From a virus: DNA of 37,783 nucleotides. The DNA lies in IMG/VR virus record IMGVR_UViG_3300020455_000003, positions 1-37,783 of that record, one strand, 5' to 3'. The notes under the pieces are model-generated. The model was not told the origin of the DNA and made no database searches. It saw only the letters and a program-made list of their open reading frames with translations. This document shows, one piece after another, positions 14,843 to 23,894 of this stretch; position 1 is the first letter of the stretch, and each line of letters begins with the position of its first letter. The translations under genes were made by a program, and so were the position numbers.

Positions 14843-15997
14843 TTATATCTCCTTCACTGTACGAGATAGACGTATCTGGTACTTATAAATTTTTCCACAT
14901 AAACGACTGAACGGTTCGCCTACAAGCTTAATTGCTTTCCCGACATAGTTAGGTTTGTATTTTTCTGGTTGCATGCAGTGAGCCATTTCTTCGGCCCAGG
15001 CTTTAACAATTGGCCACATTACCGACCTAAGAGTTTTAGCAAGCAAAGTGTTTTTCTGTATGTAATTTGCGGTCGGGATCCCCCACAAGTGATAACCCTG
15101 GATAAGGGCAGGGTCCTCTCTTAAAACCTTTACGCCGTAGCGACGATCCAGTTTCCAAATTTCTTTCGGTAAGTATCCCATTTTACAATAAGCGGAGCAC
15201 ATAACTGTGCCGTCTTTGGCCACGCCCTTAACATCGTCCACAACCTGATCTTTCATGTTAGAGACGTCGCTTCTTATTTGGCCAACGTGTTCACCAAAAG
15301 TCATATCAAACGGATTTTTGTTTTTTATAGTTAATCCTATCTCATCAGCTTTTGCAGGAGAAATAGTATTTCCACCGTAACCAATGGCATAGACGCCGCC
15401 TCTGTCATCTTGCCCATAATTTAAAATATTGTCTCCAGCGTCTTGAGCTGCTTTAGCATAATTCATTTTTTGTCGGGCCATATGGTCCGCCATAAAGTCA
15501 GCCCTTTCTTGGCCAACTCCACCGCTGTTACTGCCGCCCACGATAGGCTGCCCGTCAACGCCGACTGGTGTTGTGTTCTGGTAGCCTATGCCGCTTACAT
15601 TTCCAGCATTAATGCCAGTCGTTCCGGTAAATGGATTAATAAAAAAGCTATCAATATAAGATGCCTGTCCTGGGCGATCTTCTCTAAATTCACCAGTGAT
15701 TGCGTCAAAAACAGGTTTTGCGCTGTAACCAGTGACGCCGCCATAATTTGTGGGAGCTGGAAGTCCGCCGGTTATATCCGTTCCAGTTGGAGCATCCAGG
15801 CCAAAGGCACTAGCCGCGTTAGCAGTATTTAAAAAACTTGAATTTTGCATAGGTGTAAAAGCAGCAACCGTCGGACCGTAAGACATGGGAACAGCTCCGA
15901 TGCGACTTATTCTGTCAGCCTGGTTTAAATTCCGTCGCGCTGCATCCTCAAGCCAATAAGGTATTTCTTGAGAAGTAGTTGAACCGCCTTTACCCAT
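14843..15997 (-). CDS. Virion-associated hypothetical protein, 384 aa
   Basis: The start at 15997 is chosen because AAGGAGATATAAA lies directly before it; an in-frame ATG 15 codons upstream has no such site. The N-terminal half is G, N, P and T rich (NPFTGTTGINAGNVSGIGYQ). The C-terminal 110 residues form a separate cysteine- and tryptophan-containing domain (MCSAYCKMGYLPKEIWKLDR, RYGVKVLREDPALIQGYHLW, MWPIVKAWAEEMAH). Probably a virion component, from its place in the ejection cluster. Confidence 0.7.
   Translation of the reverse strand: MGKGGSTTSQEIPYWLEDAARRNLNQADRISRIGAVPMSYGPTVAAFTPMQNSSFLNTANAASAFGLDAPTGTDITGGLPAPTNYGGVTGYSAKPVFDAITGEFREDRPGQASYIDSFFINPFTGTTGINAGNVSGIGYQNTTPVGVDGQPIVGGSNSGGVGQERADFMADHMARQKMNYAKAAQDAGDNILNYGQDDRGGVYAIGYGGNTISPAKADEIGLTIKNKNPFDMTFGEHVGQIRSDVSNMKDQVVDDVKGVAKDGTVMCSAYCKMGYLPKEIWKLDRRYGVKVLREDPALIQGYHLWGIPTANYIQKNTLLAKTLRSVMWPIVKAWAEEMAHCMQPEKYKPNYVGKAIKLVGEPFSRLCGKIYKYQIRLSRTVKEI
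14872..14888 (+). promoter_or_regulatory. Recurrent 17-bp motif GTATCTGGTACTTATAA
   Basis: One mismatch from the 35430 copy. It overlaps the last codons of the 384-aa gene and lies 31 bases upstream of the next minus-strand gene start (14841). Plus orientation. Confidence 0.5.
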
Positions 15998-15998
15998 T

Positions 15999-16388
15999 TT
16001 ATATCTCCTTAACGTATGATGAATGCATAGGTTTCCACCCATGCTTCGCTAACGGTTTTTTCCATCCAAATCGTCCAGTCATGTTGAGTGCGGTACAATT
16101 TTGGTCTTTTGCCCACCTTATCACGTCTTCATGCATGCTTAAAATTTCTGTGAGATCGCCGCCTCCAAGAAAAATATTTAACACTTTCATTTTTGGATAA
16201 TTTATTATTTCGGTAACCAAGCAGCTTTTTTCTGCCGGCCACAATTGCATCGTTCCTTTGTAAAGGCCCTCGTAAATATCAATTATATCGTGGGTGCCGC
16301 CAGTGTATTCCAGGGCCGCCTCGATGTAAGGTTTGCACCGCTCGAATTCCTGGGTGCCTAAAAAGTTGATAGCGCTACTCGCTTCCAT
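15999..16388 (-). CDS. GNAT-like phage protein, 129 aa
   Basis: The order of elements is like a GNAT acetyltransferase: KMKVLNIFLGGGDL (central strand), EILSMHEDVIRWAKDQNC (helix), ALNMTGRFGWKKPLAKHGW (the GR..W..L...G block at the C-terminus). The usual acetyl-CoA-binding Q/RxxGxG/A loop is only partly seen as LGGGD, so activity is uncertain. Such proteins are frequent in tail and ejection regions of podoviruses. It ends two bases before the 384-aa gene and overlaps the upstream gene by 31 bases. Confidence 0.65.
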   Translation of the reverse strand: MEASSAINFLGTQEFERCKPYIEAALEYTGGTHDIIDIYEGLYKGTMQLWPAEKSCLVTEIINYPKMKVLNIFLGGGDLTEILSMHEDVIRWAKDQNCTALNMTGRFGWKKPLAKHGWKPMHSSYVKEI

Positions 16389-16705
16389 ATTGCTGTGCTT
16401 CCGTCGTGATCTGCCGTGCAGACATAAATGTAATTAGTATCCCAGGCTATCATCCCAGCTTTGTTGCCGGCTGCTCCAGTGCTTGATGATGGTGTTGCCT
16501 GTTTTGTTGCAACCTGGCGAAAAGCGCCACTAGCTGAAACGACTGGATATCCTTTTGTATCATCCCAAAGAAAAATACCGTTATCGGCAGGAATATCTCC
16601 ACTCGATTTAAAAAATAATTTACCTAAATTACGCTGTAAAAAAAGGTTAAGCTCTCGACCCCATTGACGAAGGTCTGATCCTATGACCGGCGGCGTGACT
16701 GGCAT
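16358..16705 (-). CDS. Small tail-region structural protein, 115 aa
   Basis: Starts MPVTPPVIGSDLRQWGRELN, an N-terminal pattern common in phage tail accessory proteins, with a helix FLQRNLGKLFF and then a beta-rich C-terminus (AGMIAWDTNYIYVCTADHDG, AIWKRVAL) like small fibre or adhesin tips. It abuts the tail hub gene, sharing one base. Confidence 0.65.
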   Translation of the reverse strand: MPVTPPVIGSDLRQWGRELNLFLQRNLGKLFFKSSGDIPADNGIFLWDDTKGYPVVSASGAFRQVATKQATPSSSTGAAGNKAGMIAWDTNYIYVCTADHDGSTAIWKRVALSTF

Positions 16706-18534
16706 TACCTACGACCTCCAGCTTTTGTTTCTAGACGCATGGTTCCGACGCGCCATTTGGCTGCTTGATCGCCCTCAACTCTCATTCTCATTTGTCTACC
16801 AGTAAATCTTAATGACGTTGGATTGCTTGGATTGTATGGCCCGTGCGTCGTCTCGGTGTCATTTGGGTAAAATCTGGTTTTGAATTTTAGATCAACGTCG
16901 CCCTGGGTTTTTTCATCTGGAATTACTGAAGTAATTTTGGCGACCGTGTCTCCGTTAGAAATTGAAATTGGTCCCGTTTCGCAAAATACAGATCCTGCAT
17001 CATAATTCAGACCCTGTTCGTGGTTAAAAATTGTCACGGGCTCAATTACATTTGCAGTTCCGCCCATGCCTGAGTGGTTTCCGCAATAATAATACAAGGT
17101 AGAAGGTGTGCTATCTGTAACGGTTATTTCAGTGTAGCTGGGAGTAGATCCTGGCGAGCCTGTTGTTGTTACGTTTGTCGAATAAACTGAACCACCGCCA
17201 TGCGTACCGTTTGACGTTGTAGAAAACAGAAACGGATGATTGATATTCGAATTGTCTGCCTGGCTAAATCGATAAGTATTACCTTTTCTAAGGGTGAGGG
17301 TAGGAGCTGCTCCAGAGTGGTCTGATATAAAATATTTATTGCCGCCGCCGCTTGCTGCCACAGTTACGTCATATGTAATTGTCTCTGCATTTTCACCACC
17401 CATAATAGGCGTTCTAAAAATACCCCTGGAAACTCCACCAGTCCTGGATAGATTTCCAATCAGCCAGTGATTTTCCAATAAATCAAAAGCAACGTATCTA
17501 TCAATTTCTAAACTATTTGCAGACGGGTAAAACCACCAGACCTCACTAAATTCAGTATTGCTAAATCCCCAAATTTTAGATTGCTGGTTTACGTTTATAT
17601 CGTCAAAAACATAATCGTGAACCTCGCACGGCAATTCTCTTACGGAGTTACCGTCAAAAGTAAAAAATCCTTTTTGCCCCATCCAGAAAGCACCCATGTC
17701 AGTGTCTACTGCCGACATACGCGAAACAGCTCCGCATGATGTGCCCACCCTCGACGTAGAGTAGACATAGGGCAAACCTATATACCGCATAGCGTGACAG
17801 TCTGTATCTGTAATGATTATTGTCTGGCCCTTGGTTCTGAGGCCCTGCATAATTTGGCCTGACGTTTGCAGCAAAATATCACCAGCTTCGTTAGTCGCTG
17901 CCGCCACCCAGGTACTCAGGTCTTCCTTGTCACTCCACTGCACTTTACGCGGATTTCCACCAGCGCCCAGGCAAAAAACGAACCGTTCTTCGGTAACGAC
18001 TAAACCCAGGTTGTTTGTCGGAGCTCCGGCAACAACGGCGGCGACGCTAGAAGATCCTAAACTCCATTGGACTAAATTTCCGGTTGCTGAGTGGACCCCA
18101 CAGAGCGTTTCTCCGAAGTTATCAAGTGACCAGGACGTCGCCTCAGAATAAGTACCAGTAGACGGTCTTTGTGTGCCAAAATAGCCAGTTCCGTAAAAGC
18201 CACCGCCATACCCTAGATTAAGCCCTGCGTCTTCACGGCCAGTAGCCATCGATGACGGAGTTATGTCGTAGGTTGTTCCGGATCCTGTCATTGCAGTTAA
18301 TTCGTTATAGCTGCCAGCCGCAAAATAACTTGTACCGTTATTGCTTTCCCAGGCGTGAGCGCCTCTTATTGGGTTCGTACAAAATCCATACTTAAAAGAT
18401 TGCCAGCCCCCAATAGGGCGTAAGGATCCATCTCGCCACCTAACTAAACTACCGTCACGCCACCTGTTCGATGCATCAAATTCCGTTCCGTTTCGATAAA
18501 ACCCTGCTTTGAGATCTAATGGTACTAAAGGCAT
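16705..18534 (-). CDS. Tail hub / stabilisation protein with cupredoxin-like insertion, 609 aa
   Basis: The first 380 residues and the last 100 fit the P22-gp10-like packaged-DNA stabilisation or tail hub family: MPLVPLDLKAGFYRNGTEFD, RWRDGSLVRWRDGSLRPIGGW, repeated beta segments and LRFTGRQMRMRVEGD near the end. At about residues 387-498 a separate domain is inserted: LTLRKGNTYRFSQADNSNINHPFLFST and TLYYYCGNHSGMGG. It is a cupredoxin-like fold with possible copper ligands His433, Cys484, His487 and Met490. Copper binding is inference. The domain may instead act as an adhesion module on the virion surface. Confidence 0.8.
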   Translation of the reverse strand: MPLVPLDLKAGFYRNGTEFDASNRWRDGSLVRWRDGSLRPIGGWQSFKYGFCTNPIRGAHAWESNNGTSYFAAGSYNELTAMTGSGTTYDITPSSMATGREDAGLNLGYGGGFYGTGYFGTQRPSTGTYSEATSWSLDNFGETLCGVHSATGNLVQWSLGSSSVAAVVAGAPTNNLGLVVTEERFVFCLGAGGNPRKVQWSDKEDLSTWVAAATNEAGDILLQTSGQIMQGLRTKGQTIIITDTDCHAMRYIGLPYVYSTSRVGTSCGAVSRMSAVDTDMGAFWMGQKGFFTFDGNSVRELPCEVHDYVFDDINVNQQSKIWGFSNTEFSEVWWFYPSANSLEIDRYVAFDLLENHWLIGNLSRTGGVSRGIFRTPIMGGENAETITYDVTVAASGGGNKYFISDHSGAAPTLTLRKGNTYRFSQADNSNINHPFLFSTTSNGTHGGGSVYSTNVTTTGSPGSTPSYTEITVTDSTPSTLYYYCGNHSGMGGTANVIEPVTIFNHEQGLNYDAGSVFCETGPISISNGDTVAKITSVIPDEKTQGDVDLKFKTRFYPNDTETTHGPYNPSNPTSLRFTGRQMRMRVEGDQAAKWRVGTMRLETKAGGRR

Positions 18535-18535
18535 A

Positions 18536-19351
18536 TTATTTCCAATGCGCGGCAGATAGTTGCATTATAGCTGATCCTGCTACAACATTTGAAGCAGGGT
18601 TATTTTGAACACAGTTATAACTTGTAGTTCCTGACGCAGTTCCTTCGTCATCCCAACAGAAATGATTTGTGGCACTCTCTAAATCAATTTGCTGTATCGT
18701 GTCAGAATTGCTTACCGTCACTGATGCGGCAGGGTTAGTATCTTCAGTTATTCCAGAACCAATAGTGACCCCGTTGTATTGGGTTGATAGCGAAATAGTT
18801 TTTGAAAAACTTGTGTTATCAGTATTTTGAGCTGTTGCCGTGGCTGTTGGCGTAGAGCTATTATATCCAGTTATTTCCCAAACATGAGTTACTGACCTAC
18901 CACTTCCACCATTACCAGTTATTTGTGTAGAGCCAGAAGCAGATGTGACCAAATAATAAACTGCCGATGTAAGCCCTGCACCCCAAACACCACCAGTTGG
19001 CGCAGTATCCATTTTCGCGGCAAGAGTTGCGCTAACACCGCCGACATTTACATATGTGTTTCCACCCCCAGCAAGTTGACAGGTAACAACAACCAATTTT
19101 GAACCAGAGCTTAAAGTAACGTTTCCTGTCGGGAAGCCGTTTCCAGTTGTTAATGTCCGGCCTTTGTAAGTTGCGACAGGAGCTGCCGCTGAAACCCCAT
19201 AATATTCATTAAAAGCGTTTTGAGAACCAGAACCCTTGGCAATCATATCACGAATATCAGCATCGTTGATCGCAGCTTGTGATCCACTGCCGCCACCAGC
19301 TTCAACGTGTATTTGGTTTATCGTTATCTGGCCGCTACTTGGCAGAGGCAT
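18536..19351 (-). CDS. Tail fibre-like protein, 271 aa
   Basis: Begins MPLPSSGQITINQIHVEAGG, the same SSG-I-x-x-xxI anchor found in the fibre protein at 21253, then NAFNEYYG. The rest is beta-rich with many S, T, G and N (GNVTLSSGSKLVVVTCQLAGG, SKTISLSTQYNGVTIGSGIT). Probably part of the receptor-binding apparatus. Overlaps the upstream fibre gene by 17 bases. Confidence 0.7.
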   Translation of the reverse strand: MPLPSSGQITINQIHVEAGGGSGSQAAINDADIRDMIAKGSGSQNAFNEYYGVSAAAPVATYKGRTLTTGNGFPTGNVTLSSGSKLVVVTCQLAGGGNTYVNVGGVSATLAAKMDTAPTGGVWGAGLTSAVYYLVTSASGSTQITGNGGSGRSVTHVWEITGYNSSTPTATATAQNTDNTSFSKTISLSTQYNGVTIGSGITEDTNPAASVTVSNSDTIQQIDLESATNHFCWDDEGTASGTTSYNCVQNNPASNVVAGSAIMQLSAAHWK

Positions 19352-20186
19352 TTTTAAGTTCCTCTATTTCTGCTTTTAAATCTTTTATTGCTTCGATTAA
19401 CAGTCCAGTAAGTTGATCATATTGCACTGTTTTAAACTCAACATTATTATCTTCGTTAAAAACTAAATTAGTGCTTTGAACTGCGCTTGGCATAATGTTT
19501 TCAACTTCTTGAGCTATTACCCCTGCGCTTTGCTTACCATCGTGGTTATAAGTAAATGTGTAACCGTTTATCTGCATTACTTTGTCTAATGCGTTTTCTA
19601 TTTTATTGATGTTGCCCTTCAACCTTTGGTCAGAAATTGTTGAAGAATAGCCAATAATATTACCATCAACGTGCAAGTCACCACCGTCAGTAAGCCTCAT
19701 ATCTTCAGCTCCAGCAGTATAAAACCGCATACCTACGTCAGTATCATAATGGATATAATCGTTCGAATTGCCGGTATATACATCCGTATTACTGCTAGAG
19801 CGCATATCTGTATTGAGAGTAAAAGTTAAATCGTAAGGGTCTGCATCCGATCCTGTTGATGTGTCAGTCCAGTTAATATCAATGCCGCCACCCTCAACAA
19901 ATTTTATTTCTTTCCCGTCAGTTACAGAAACCTCTGTACCGTCGCCATCCTCGATGACAAAACTTTGAACAACACTACCAGAAGTATTTAAACTGCTTAA
20001 TAAATCTAGCTCTGGAGCTGTTACGCTACTGGAAACACCGTTTATTGTTACAGTGGTCAAATTTGGTGCCAACGTGCCCGACGTGCCGTTTGCAGCGTTA
20101 ACTATTGTATCGAGGCATAAATTGATTTGGGACCCCCAGGTTCCCTCGCTACCCCCGATCGTGGGCTTAGTTATGCTAATAGCCAT
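19335..20186 (-). CDS. Tail fibre protein with S74 intramolecular chaperone, 283 aa
   Basis: N-terminus MAISITKPTIGGSEGTWGSQ is a common fibre attachment pattern. The C-terminal 99 residues are a Peptidase_S74 chaperone domain: [48 protein letters not shown]. In this family the domain trimerises the fibre and is cut off at the Ser-Asp (here Ser185-Asp186). The body is beta-rich (DVGMRFYTAGAEDMRLTDGG). Confidence 0.85.
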   Translation of the reverse strand: MAISITKPTIGGSEGTWGSQINLCLDTIVNAANGTSGTLAPNLTTVTINGVSSSVTAPELDLLSSLNTSGSVVQSFVIEDGDGTEVSVTDGKEIKFVEGGGIDINWTDTSTGSDADPYDLTFTLNTDMRSSSNTDVYTGNSNDYIHYDTDVGMRFYTAGAEDMRLTDGGDLHVDGNIIGYSSTISDQRLKGNINKIENALDKVMQINGYTFTYNHDGKQSAGVIAQEVENIMPSAVQSTNLVFNEDNNVEFKTVQYDQLTGLLIEAIKDLKAEIEELKNASAK

Positions 20187-20236
20187 ATTTTTTCCAATCT
20201 AAAAAAAGCGTTTTTGCGTTAATTAAAAATACCATG

Positions 20237-20857
20237 CTACGTCACTTCCGTCCAAATTTCCTGGGGAACAAAAGGTGTTAACCAGCCCCTAATTTCAAAT
20301 GGTTGATAGCTGTAAGTAAATTCACCAGTTACTGGTCGTAAAAATCTTCCGACAAAAAGTGTCGCCGCGTGTCCGGTATAAGTAAAAGTGCCAGGGGCAA
20401 AAGCTTCGCCAACGCCTTTTAATGCATCCTGGCCAGTCATCACAAAAGTACCTGTTTCCGCCGAGATATTCATATCTTTTTTAAGATCTACACTTTGACC
20501 AGCAAGCGCAAAAGAACCGCTACTAAGCACCATACCAAAGCCAGTATCAAAAACTATATTTTGGCCTGTTAGGCTAAACGTTCCAGTTTCAGCTATAATT
20601 CCAAAACCATAATCTAAATCAACATTGTGACCAGTTAGAGTAAATGACCCTGCGGTAAAATTAGACGGACGCCCTGCACTTAATCCAACAGATTGCCCAC
20701 TAAGCGTAAATGTTCCATTTGGAAATACGTCAGTAATAAGCTTGGCTGCACCTTGCATCGACAAAGTAAAAGTGCCGCTTGTGACTTGCATTGTGTGTGC
20801 TTCGTTGGCCGTTGGTGCGCCTAGCGCTGTAGAGCCTATGGGGGAAAAGCCTAGCAT
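20237..20857 (-). CDS. Repeat-containing structural protein, 206 aa
   Basis: Six to seven imperfect repeats of about 22-30 residues with the core G(T/S)F(T/S/A)L(T/S)GQ, for example NGTFTLSGQSVGL, AGSFTLTGHNVDL, TGTFSLTGQNIVF, SGSFALAGQSVDL. This gives a beta-repeat protein. A short C-terminal end (GWLTPFVPQEIWTEV) differs. It lies among fibre genes, so a minor tail or fibre-connecting role is likely. The preceding 50-bp gap holds no gene. Confidence 0.7.
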   Translation of the reverse strand: MLGFSPIGSTALGAPTANEAHTMQVTSGTFTLSMQGAAKLITDVFPNGTFTLSGQSVGLSAGRPSNFTAGSFTLTGHNVDLDYGFGIIAETGTFSLTGQNIVFDTGFGMVLSSGSFALAGQSVDLKKDMNISAETGTFVMTGQDALKGVGEAFAPGTFTYTGHAATLFVGRFLRPVTGEFTYSYQPFEIRGWLTPFVPQEIWTEVT

Positions 20858-21249
20858 TATGGACTATCTCCTAAATCTGGCTCACCTTCTAATATCTCAA
20901 ACTCCACCCATTTTTGATTATCTTCATCCCAATAAACTAAGCCCTCTGGCATTGGAACTGGCGCTACCCACTTGCAAGTTTCTTCGTTTAACGACCAAGA
21001 TGGAAAAGGTTTTATAGCAATAAACGCATCTTTATCTGCATCGTAAGTGCCACCTATCATTGCATAGTTTTTTCTAAAACTATAATTCCAACTTGTTTGC
21101 TTCCAGACCGTATCTTGACCAAACATATCTTTTAAAAAAACAATGCCAACAGCTTCGCTTTCATTTCCGTCTGCGCCTATAATATCGTTGTTATCTACTA
21201 CAACAACGTCAGTGACTGTTTCGCCTTCCAATTTTGCAAAATGAGCCAT
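20857..21249 (-). CDS. Conserved marine-phage protein, MAHFAKLEG type, 130 aa
   Basis: Contains the block order common to many marine phage proteins of this size: MAHFAKLEGETVTDVVVVDN, WKQTSWNYSFRKNYAMIGG, TYDADKDAFIAIKPFPSW, LNEETCKWVAPVPMPEG and YWDEDNQKWVEFE. Molecular function is not established to my knowledge. Position between fibre genes suggests a fibre-associated part. Shares its last base with the start of the repeat protein. Confidence 0.75.
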   Translation of the reverse strand: MAHFAKLEGETVTDVVVVDNNDIIGADGNESEAVGIVFLKDMFGQDTVWKQTSWNYSFRKNYAMIGGTYDADKDAFIAIKPFPSWSLNEETCKWVAPVPMPEGLVYWDEDNQKWVEFEILEGEPDLGDSP

Positions 21250-21252
21250 TTT

Positions 21253-22221
21253 TTAATAATACCTATATTCTATTATCACAATGCCAGAACCACCGTTTTT
21301 TGAGCCGCCAGTTGACCAAGCCGAACCACCGCCACCGCCAGTGTTGGTTGACCCTGCGCTCACTTGGGTAGTATTAATTGCTCCACCGTTACCGCCACCG
21401 CCAGAGCCGCCAGAAGCAGGGGAAGGGGCATTGTAAGACCAAGTAACGCCACCACCGCCACCGCCTCTAGTTGCACTAAAATGATAAGAGCCGCTTCCAC
21501 CGTTACCGCCTAAATGGGTTCCTCTTGCGTGACCGTTTTGACCTGTGCCGCCAGCTCCACCGCCGCCGCCTCCTGCTAGTCTTTTTCCAGTGCCTCCGTT
21601 GTGGCCTTGCCCACTTATTCCGCTACCGCCTGAGTAGGTCAAGTTTGCGCCAGTATCCATACCGCCGCCGCCTCCAGAGCCGCCACTTCCTGGCGTTGCT
21701 CCCCAGTTTTCGGTTGCTGCTCCACCGCCGCCTCCAGTTGATGTATAGCCATAAAATGAACTATTGCCACCGCTTCCACCTGTTGTTGTATTGTAGTTAG
21801 AATATCGCCCTGCGCCTCCACCACCAACGGTGACGTAATAGTTGCCTGTTCCAACACCAAAATTTAAGTATCTATAGCCCCCTGCGCCACCGCCACCAAC
21901 ACCAGTGCCACCGCCACCGCCTGCAACTATAAGAGCATAAACACTATTTGACCCTGCCGCATTTCCTGCGTTTGATATATAGAAATAACCAGAACTATAA
22001 AAATAATGCCTTTTCCAAACACCACTTGTTGAAACACTTCCACCAGAAGCAGCAACATAAGATGGTGCGCTTGTACCGTAAAACTGGTTCATACTTATTG
22101 TGCCGCTTGAAGGTATTCCGCTATGACCTAGGTAATATTCGCTTAAAGAGTGTGGTGTAGAGCCACCAAATTCAGACGCAATGTTTGCTAGTGATATTGC
22201 CCCACTGCTTTGTAATGTCAT
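21253..22221 (-). CDS. Glycine-rich tail fibre protein, 322 aa
   Basis: N-terminal anchor MTLQSSGAISLANIASEFGG and SGTISMNQFYG, both known from phage fibres. From about residue 105 it is a glycine-rich domain with many GGGGG runs separated by short tyrosine, serine and asparagine segments, ending GGSGIVIIEYRYY. Glycine-rich tips of this type form polyglycine-II bundles in T4-like adhesins and present variable loops for receptor binding; that role here is inferred. Confidence 0.8.
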   Translation of the reverse strand: MTLQSSGAISLANIASEFGGSTPHSLSEYYLGHSGIPSSGTISMNQFYGTSAPSYVAASGGSVSTSGVWKRHYFYSSGYFYISNAGNAAGSNSVYALIVAGGGGGTGVGGGGAGGYRYLNFGVGTGNYYVTVGGGGAGRYSNYNTTTGGSGGNSSFYGYTSTGGGGGAATENWGATPGSGGSGGGGGMDTGANLTYSGGSGISGQGHNGGTGKRLAGGGGGGAGGTGQNGHARGTHLGGNGGSGSYHFSATRGGGGGGVTWSYNAPSPASGGSGGGGNGGAINTTQVSAGSTNTGGGGGSAWSTGGSKNGGSGIVIIEYRYY

Positions 22222-22223
22222 AT

Positions 22224-23450
22224 TTAGCCCTCAATTATAGCTCTTAGTCGCTCTATTTCATTTTGTTGTTCTTTTATGGCTTCGATTAGCAACCCAACCA
22301 TATTTCCGTAATCTACTGCTTTAGTGCTTTTTGTTTCGCCTGTCTCTGGGTCTGTTTGCACATTATCTATAACAACTTCTGGCAAAACTTTTTCTAGCTC
22401 TTGGGCAATTACACCAGTTCTAGGACGGTCTGTTTCTATTTCTTTATAGTAAACACCACGCATTTGCTTAATTTTTTCGATAGGGCTGTCTATAGTAACA
22501 ATATCTTTTTTAAGCCTAATATCAGAATAGGCCGTTACGTTACCGTCCGCCACCAAGTCTCCACTATTATTTATATATAATACTTCGTGGCCATTATCAC
22601 GCCTAAAAATAAATTGTGAATTTGTTTGGAGATACATATGGTTACTATGACATTGTATTTTTCCATTGGCTTCACCTGTCCAATTTCCATGACTTAATCT
22701 TATGTCGCTACCGCCAGAAATAGTTACTGCTCCTGCGCCACCCGAAAACGTAACATCTCCCGATGCAGTATCAGCCGCATCAGCCCTTATAAACGAACCA
22801 CTGTCTAAACCATCAAGAACGTCAGCATCTAAGCCAGAACCCGAACCGTCTACTGTTTTAATTGCAGTCAAGATTTCATTAGCTGTCTGGTCAGCCGTTG
22901 CTGAAGCTTCAATACCATTTAGCTTAGTGTGGTCAGCATCAGTAAACACATTGCTGTCAGTAGCACTTTCCACAAGCGTTCTTATTTCAGCCGCTGTTTG
23001 ATCAGCCGTTGCGCTTGCCTCAATGCCGTCCAATTTAGTGCCATCAGTAGCAACGTCTCTGCCGTCTACTGAACCGGAAACAGTAATATTACCGGTAACA
23101 TCTAAACCGCCGGAAATAGCTTCTGCTTTTGTTGCCCCTGCTAATTGTAGCCTTTTAAAGTCATCAGCTATTACAGTAATGGAAACTTTTGCGCTGCCGC
23201 TAAGAGATAGCGCACTACCGCCACCGCTACTTTCGGATGGGGAACGTGTAAGGGTAGTCCCACTAGAAGCATATTGGCCCTGGCCTAGCTCCCAGCTACT
23301 TCCTTCTTCTATCAGATATTGGACAACATCGCCATTAGCTACCCCTGCATCAGCGAAAGATTGGAAGCCGGTTTCGGCACTGCCCAGGGTTATGGTTCCA
23401 GCCCCCGTACTGGAGGTTCCCATTTTTGCCCTATTGAATAGTTTTGCCAT
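22224..23450 (-). CDS. Tail fibre protein with S74 intramolecular chaperone, 408 aa
   Basis: N-terminus [20 protein letters not shown] followed by fibre shaft. Two near-identical shaft repeats [18 protein letters not shown] (from residue 139) and [18 protein letters not shown] (from 176). The C-terminus is an S74 chaperone: [46 protein letters not shown], with Ser309-Asp310 at the expected cut. A second S74 fibre lies at 19335, so two trimeric fibres may be made. Confidence 0.85.
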   Translation of the reverse strand: MAKLFNRAKMGTSSTGAGTITLGSAETGFQSFADAGVANGDVVQYLIEEGSSWELGQGQYASSGTTLTRSPSESSGGGSALSLSGSAKVSITVIADDFKRLQLAGATKAEAISGGLDVTGNITVSGSVDGRDVATDGTKLDGIEASATADQTAAEIRTLVESATDSNVFTDADHTKLNGIEASATADQTANEILTAIKTVDGSGSGLDADVLDGLDSGSFIRADAADTASGDVTFSGGAGAVTISGGSDIRLSHGNWTGEANGKIQCHSNHMYLQTNSQFIFRRDNGHEVLYINNSGDLVADGNVTAYSDIRLKKDIVTIDSPIEKIKQMRGVYYKEIETDRPRTGVIAQELEKVLPEVVIDNVQTDPETGETKSTKAVDYGNMVGLLIEAIKEQQNEIERLRAIIEG

Positions 23451-23462
23451 GCCGAGCTCCTA

Positions 23463-23894
23463 CTATGTCAGCGTTAAGATACCGTTTGCTCCAATATCGA
23501 TAGTGAAGGTATCACCGTCGTTTAGCGTGAGAGCTGATCCATAATCGTAATATCCGACAATTGGATCGGCAGGAGATGTTGCCGTATCGTTATAAACTAT
23601 AACGTATCTAAAAGCTGCCACTGAACCGCCAGAAGCTGTCAAGACTTTATCGTCAGCGGACAATTTATAAGTACCGCCTGTTTGTGTGCTCGTTACGTTT
23701 GCTAATGTTCTGTCAGATAAATTGGTATAGCTGATCTGCGTTGTGTTTGCTAAAACACCGTTTCCGTCTGTGGCTATACTTGTTCCTGATGTTGGATCAG
23801 TAGCGCACAAAGCAATTTTGAACGTGTCAGCGTTCATGTCCATTGCATTAGCCAGGTTGACCACGAAGTCATTTACTTTAGTAAAACTTGCCAT
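23463..23894 (-). CDS. Small beta-rich structural protein, 143 aa
   Basis: Begins MASFTKVNDFVVNLANAMDM with FKIALCAT, then alternating strands (YKLSADDKVLTASGGSVAAF, PIVGYYDYGSALTLNDGDTF). This pattern recurs in phages between adaptor and fibre genes. Probably a tail-tube or fibre-base component. It ends 12 bases before the S74 fibre and starts next to the adaptor stop. Confidence 0.7.
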   Translation of the reverse strand: MASFTKVNDFVVNLANAMDMNADTFKIALCATDPTSGTSIATDGNGVLANTTQISYTNLSDRTLANVTSTQTGGTYKLSADDKVLTASGGSVAAFRYVIVYNDTATSPADPIVGYYDYGSALTLNDGDTFTIDIGANGILTLT

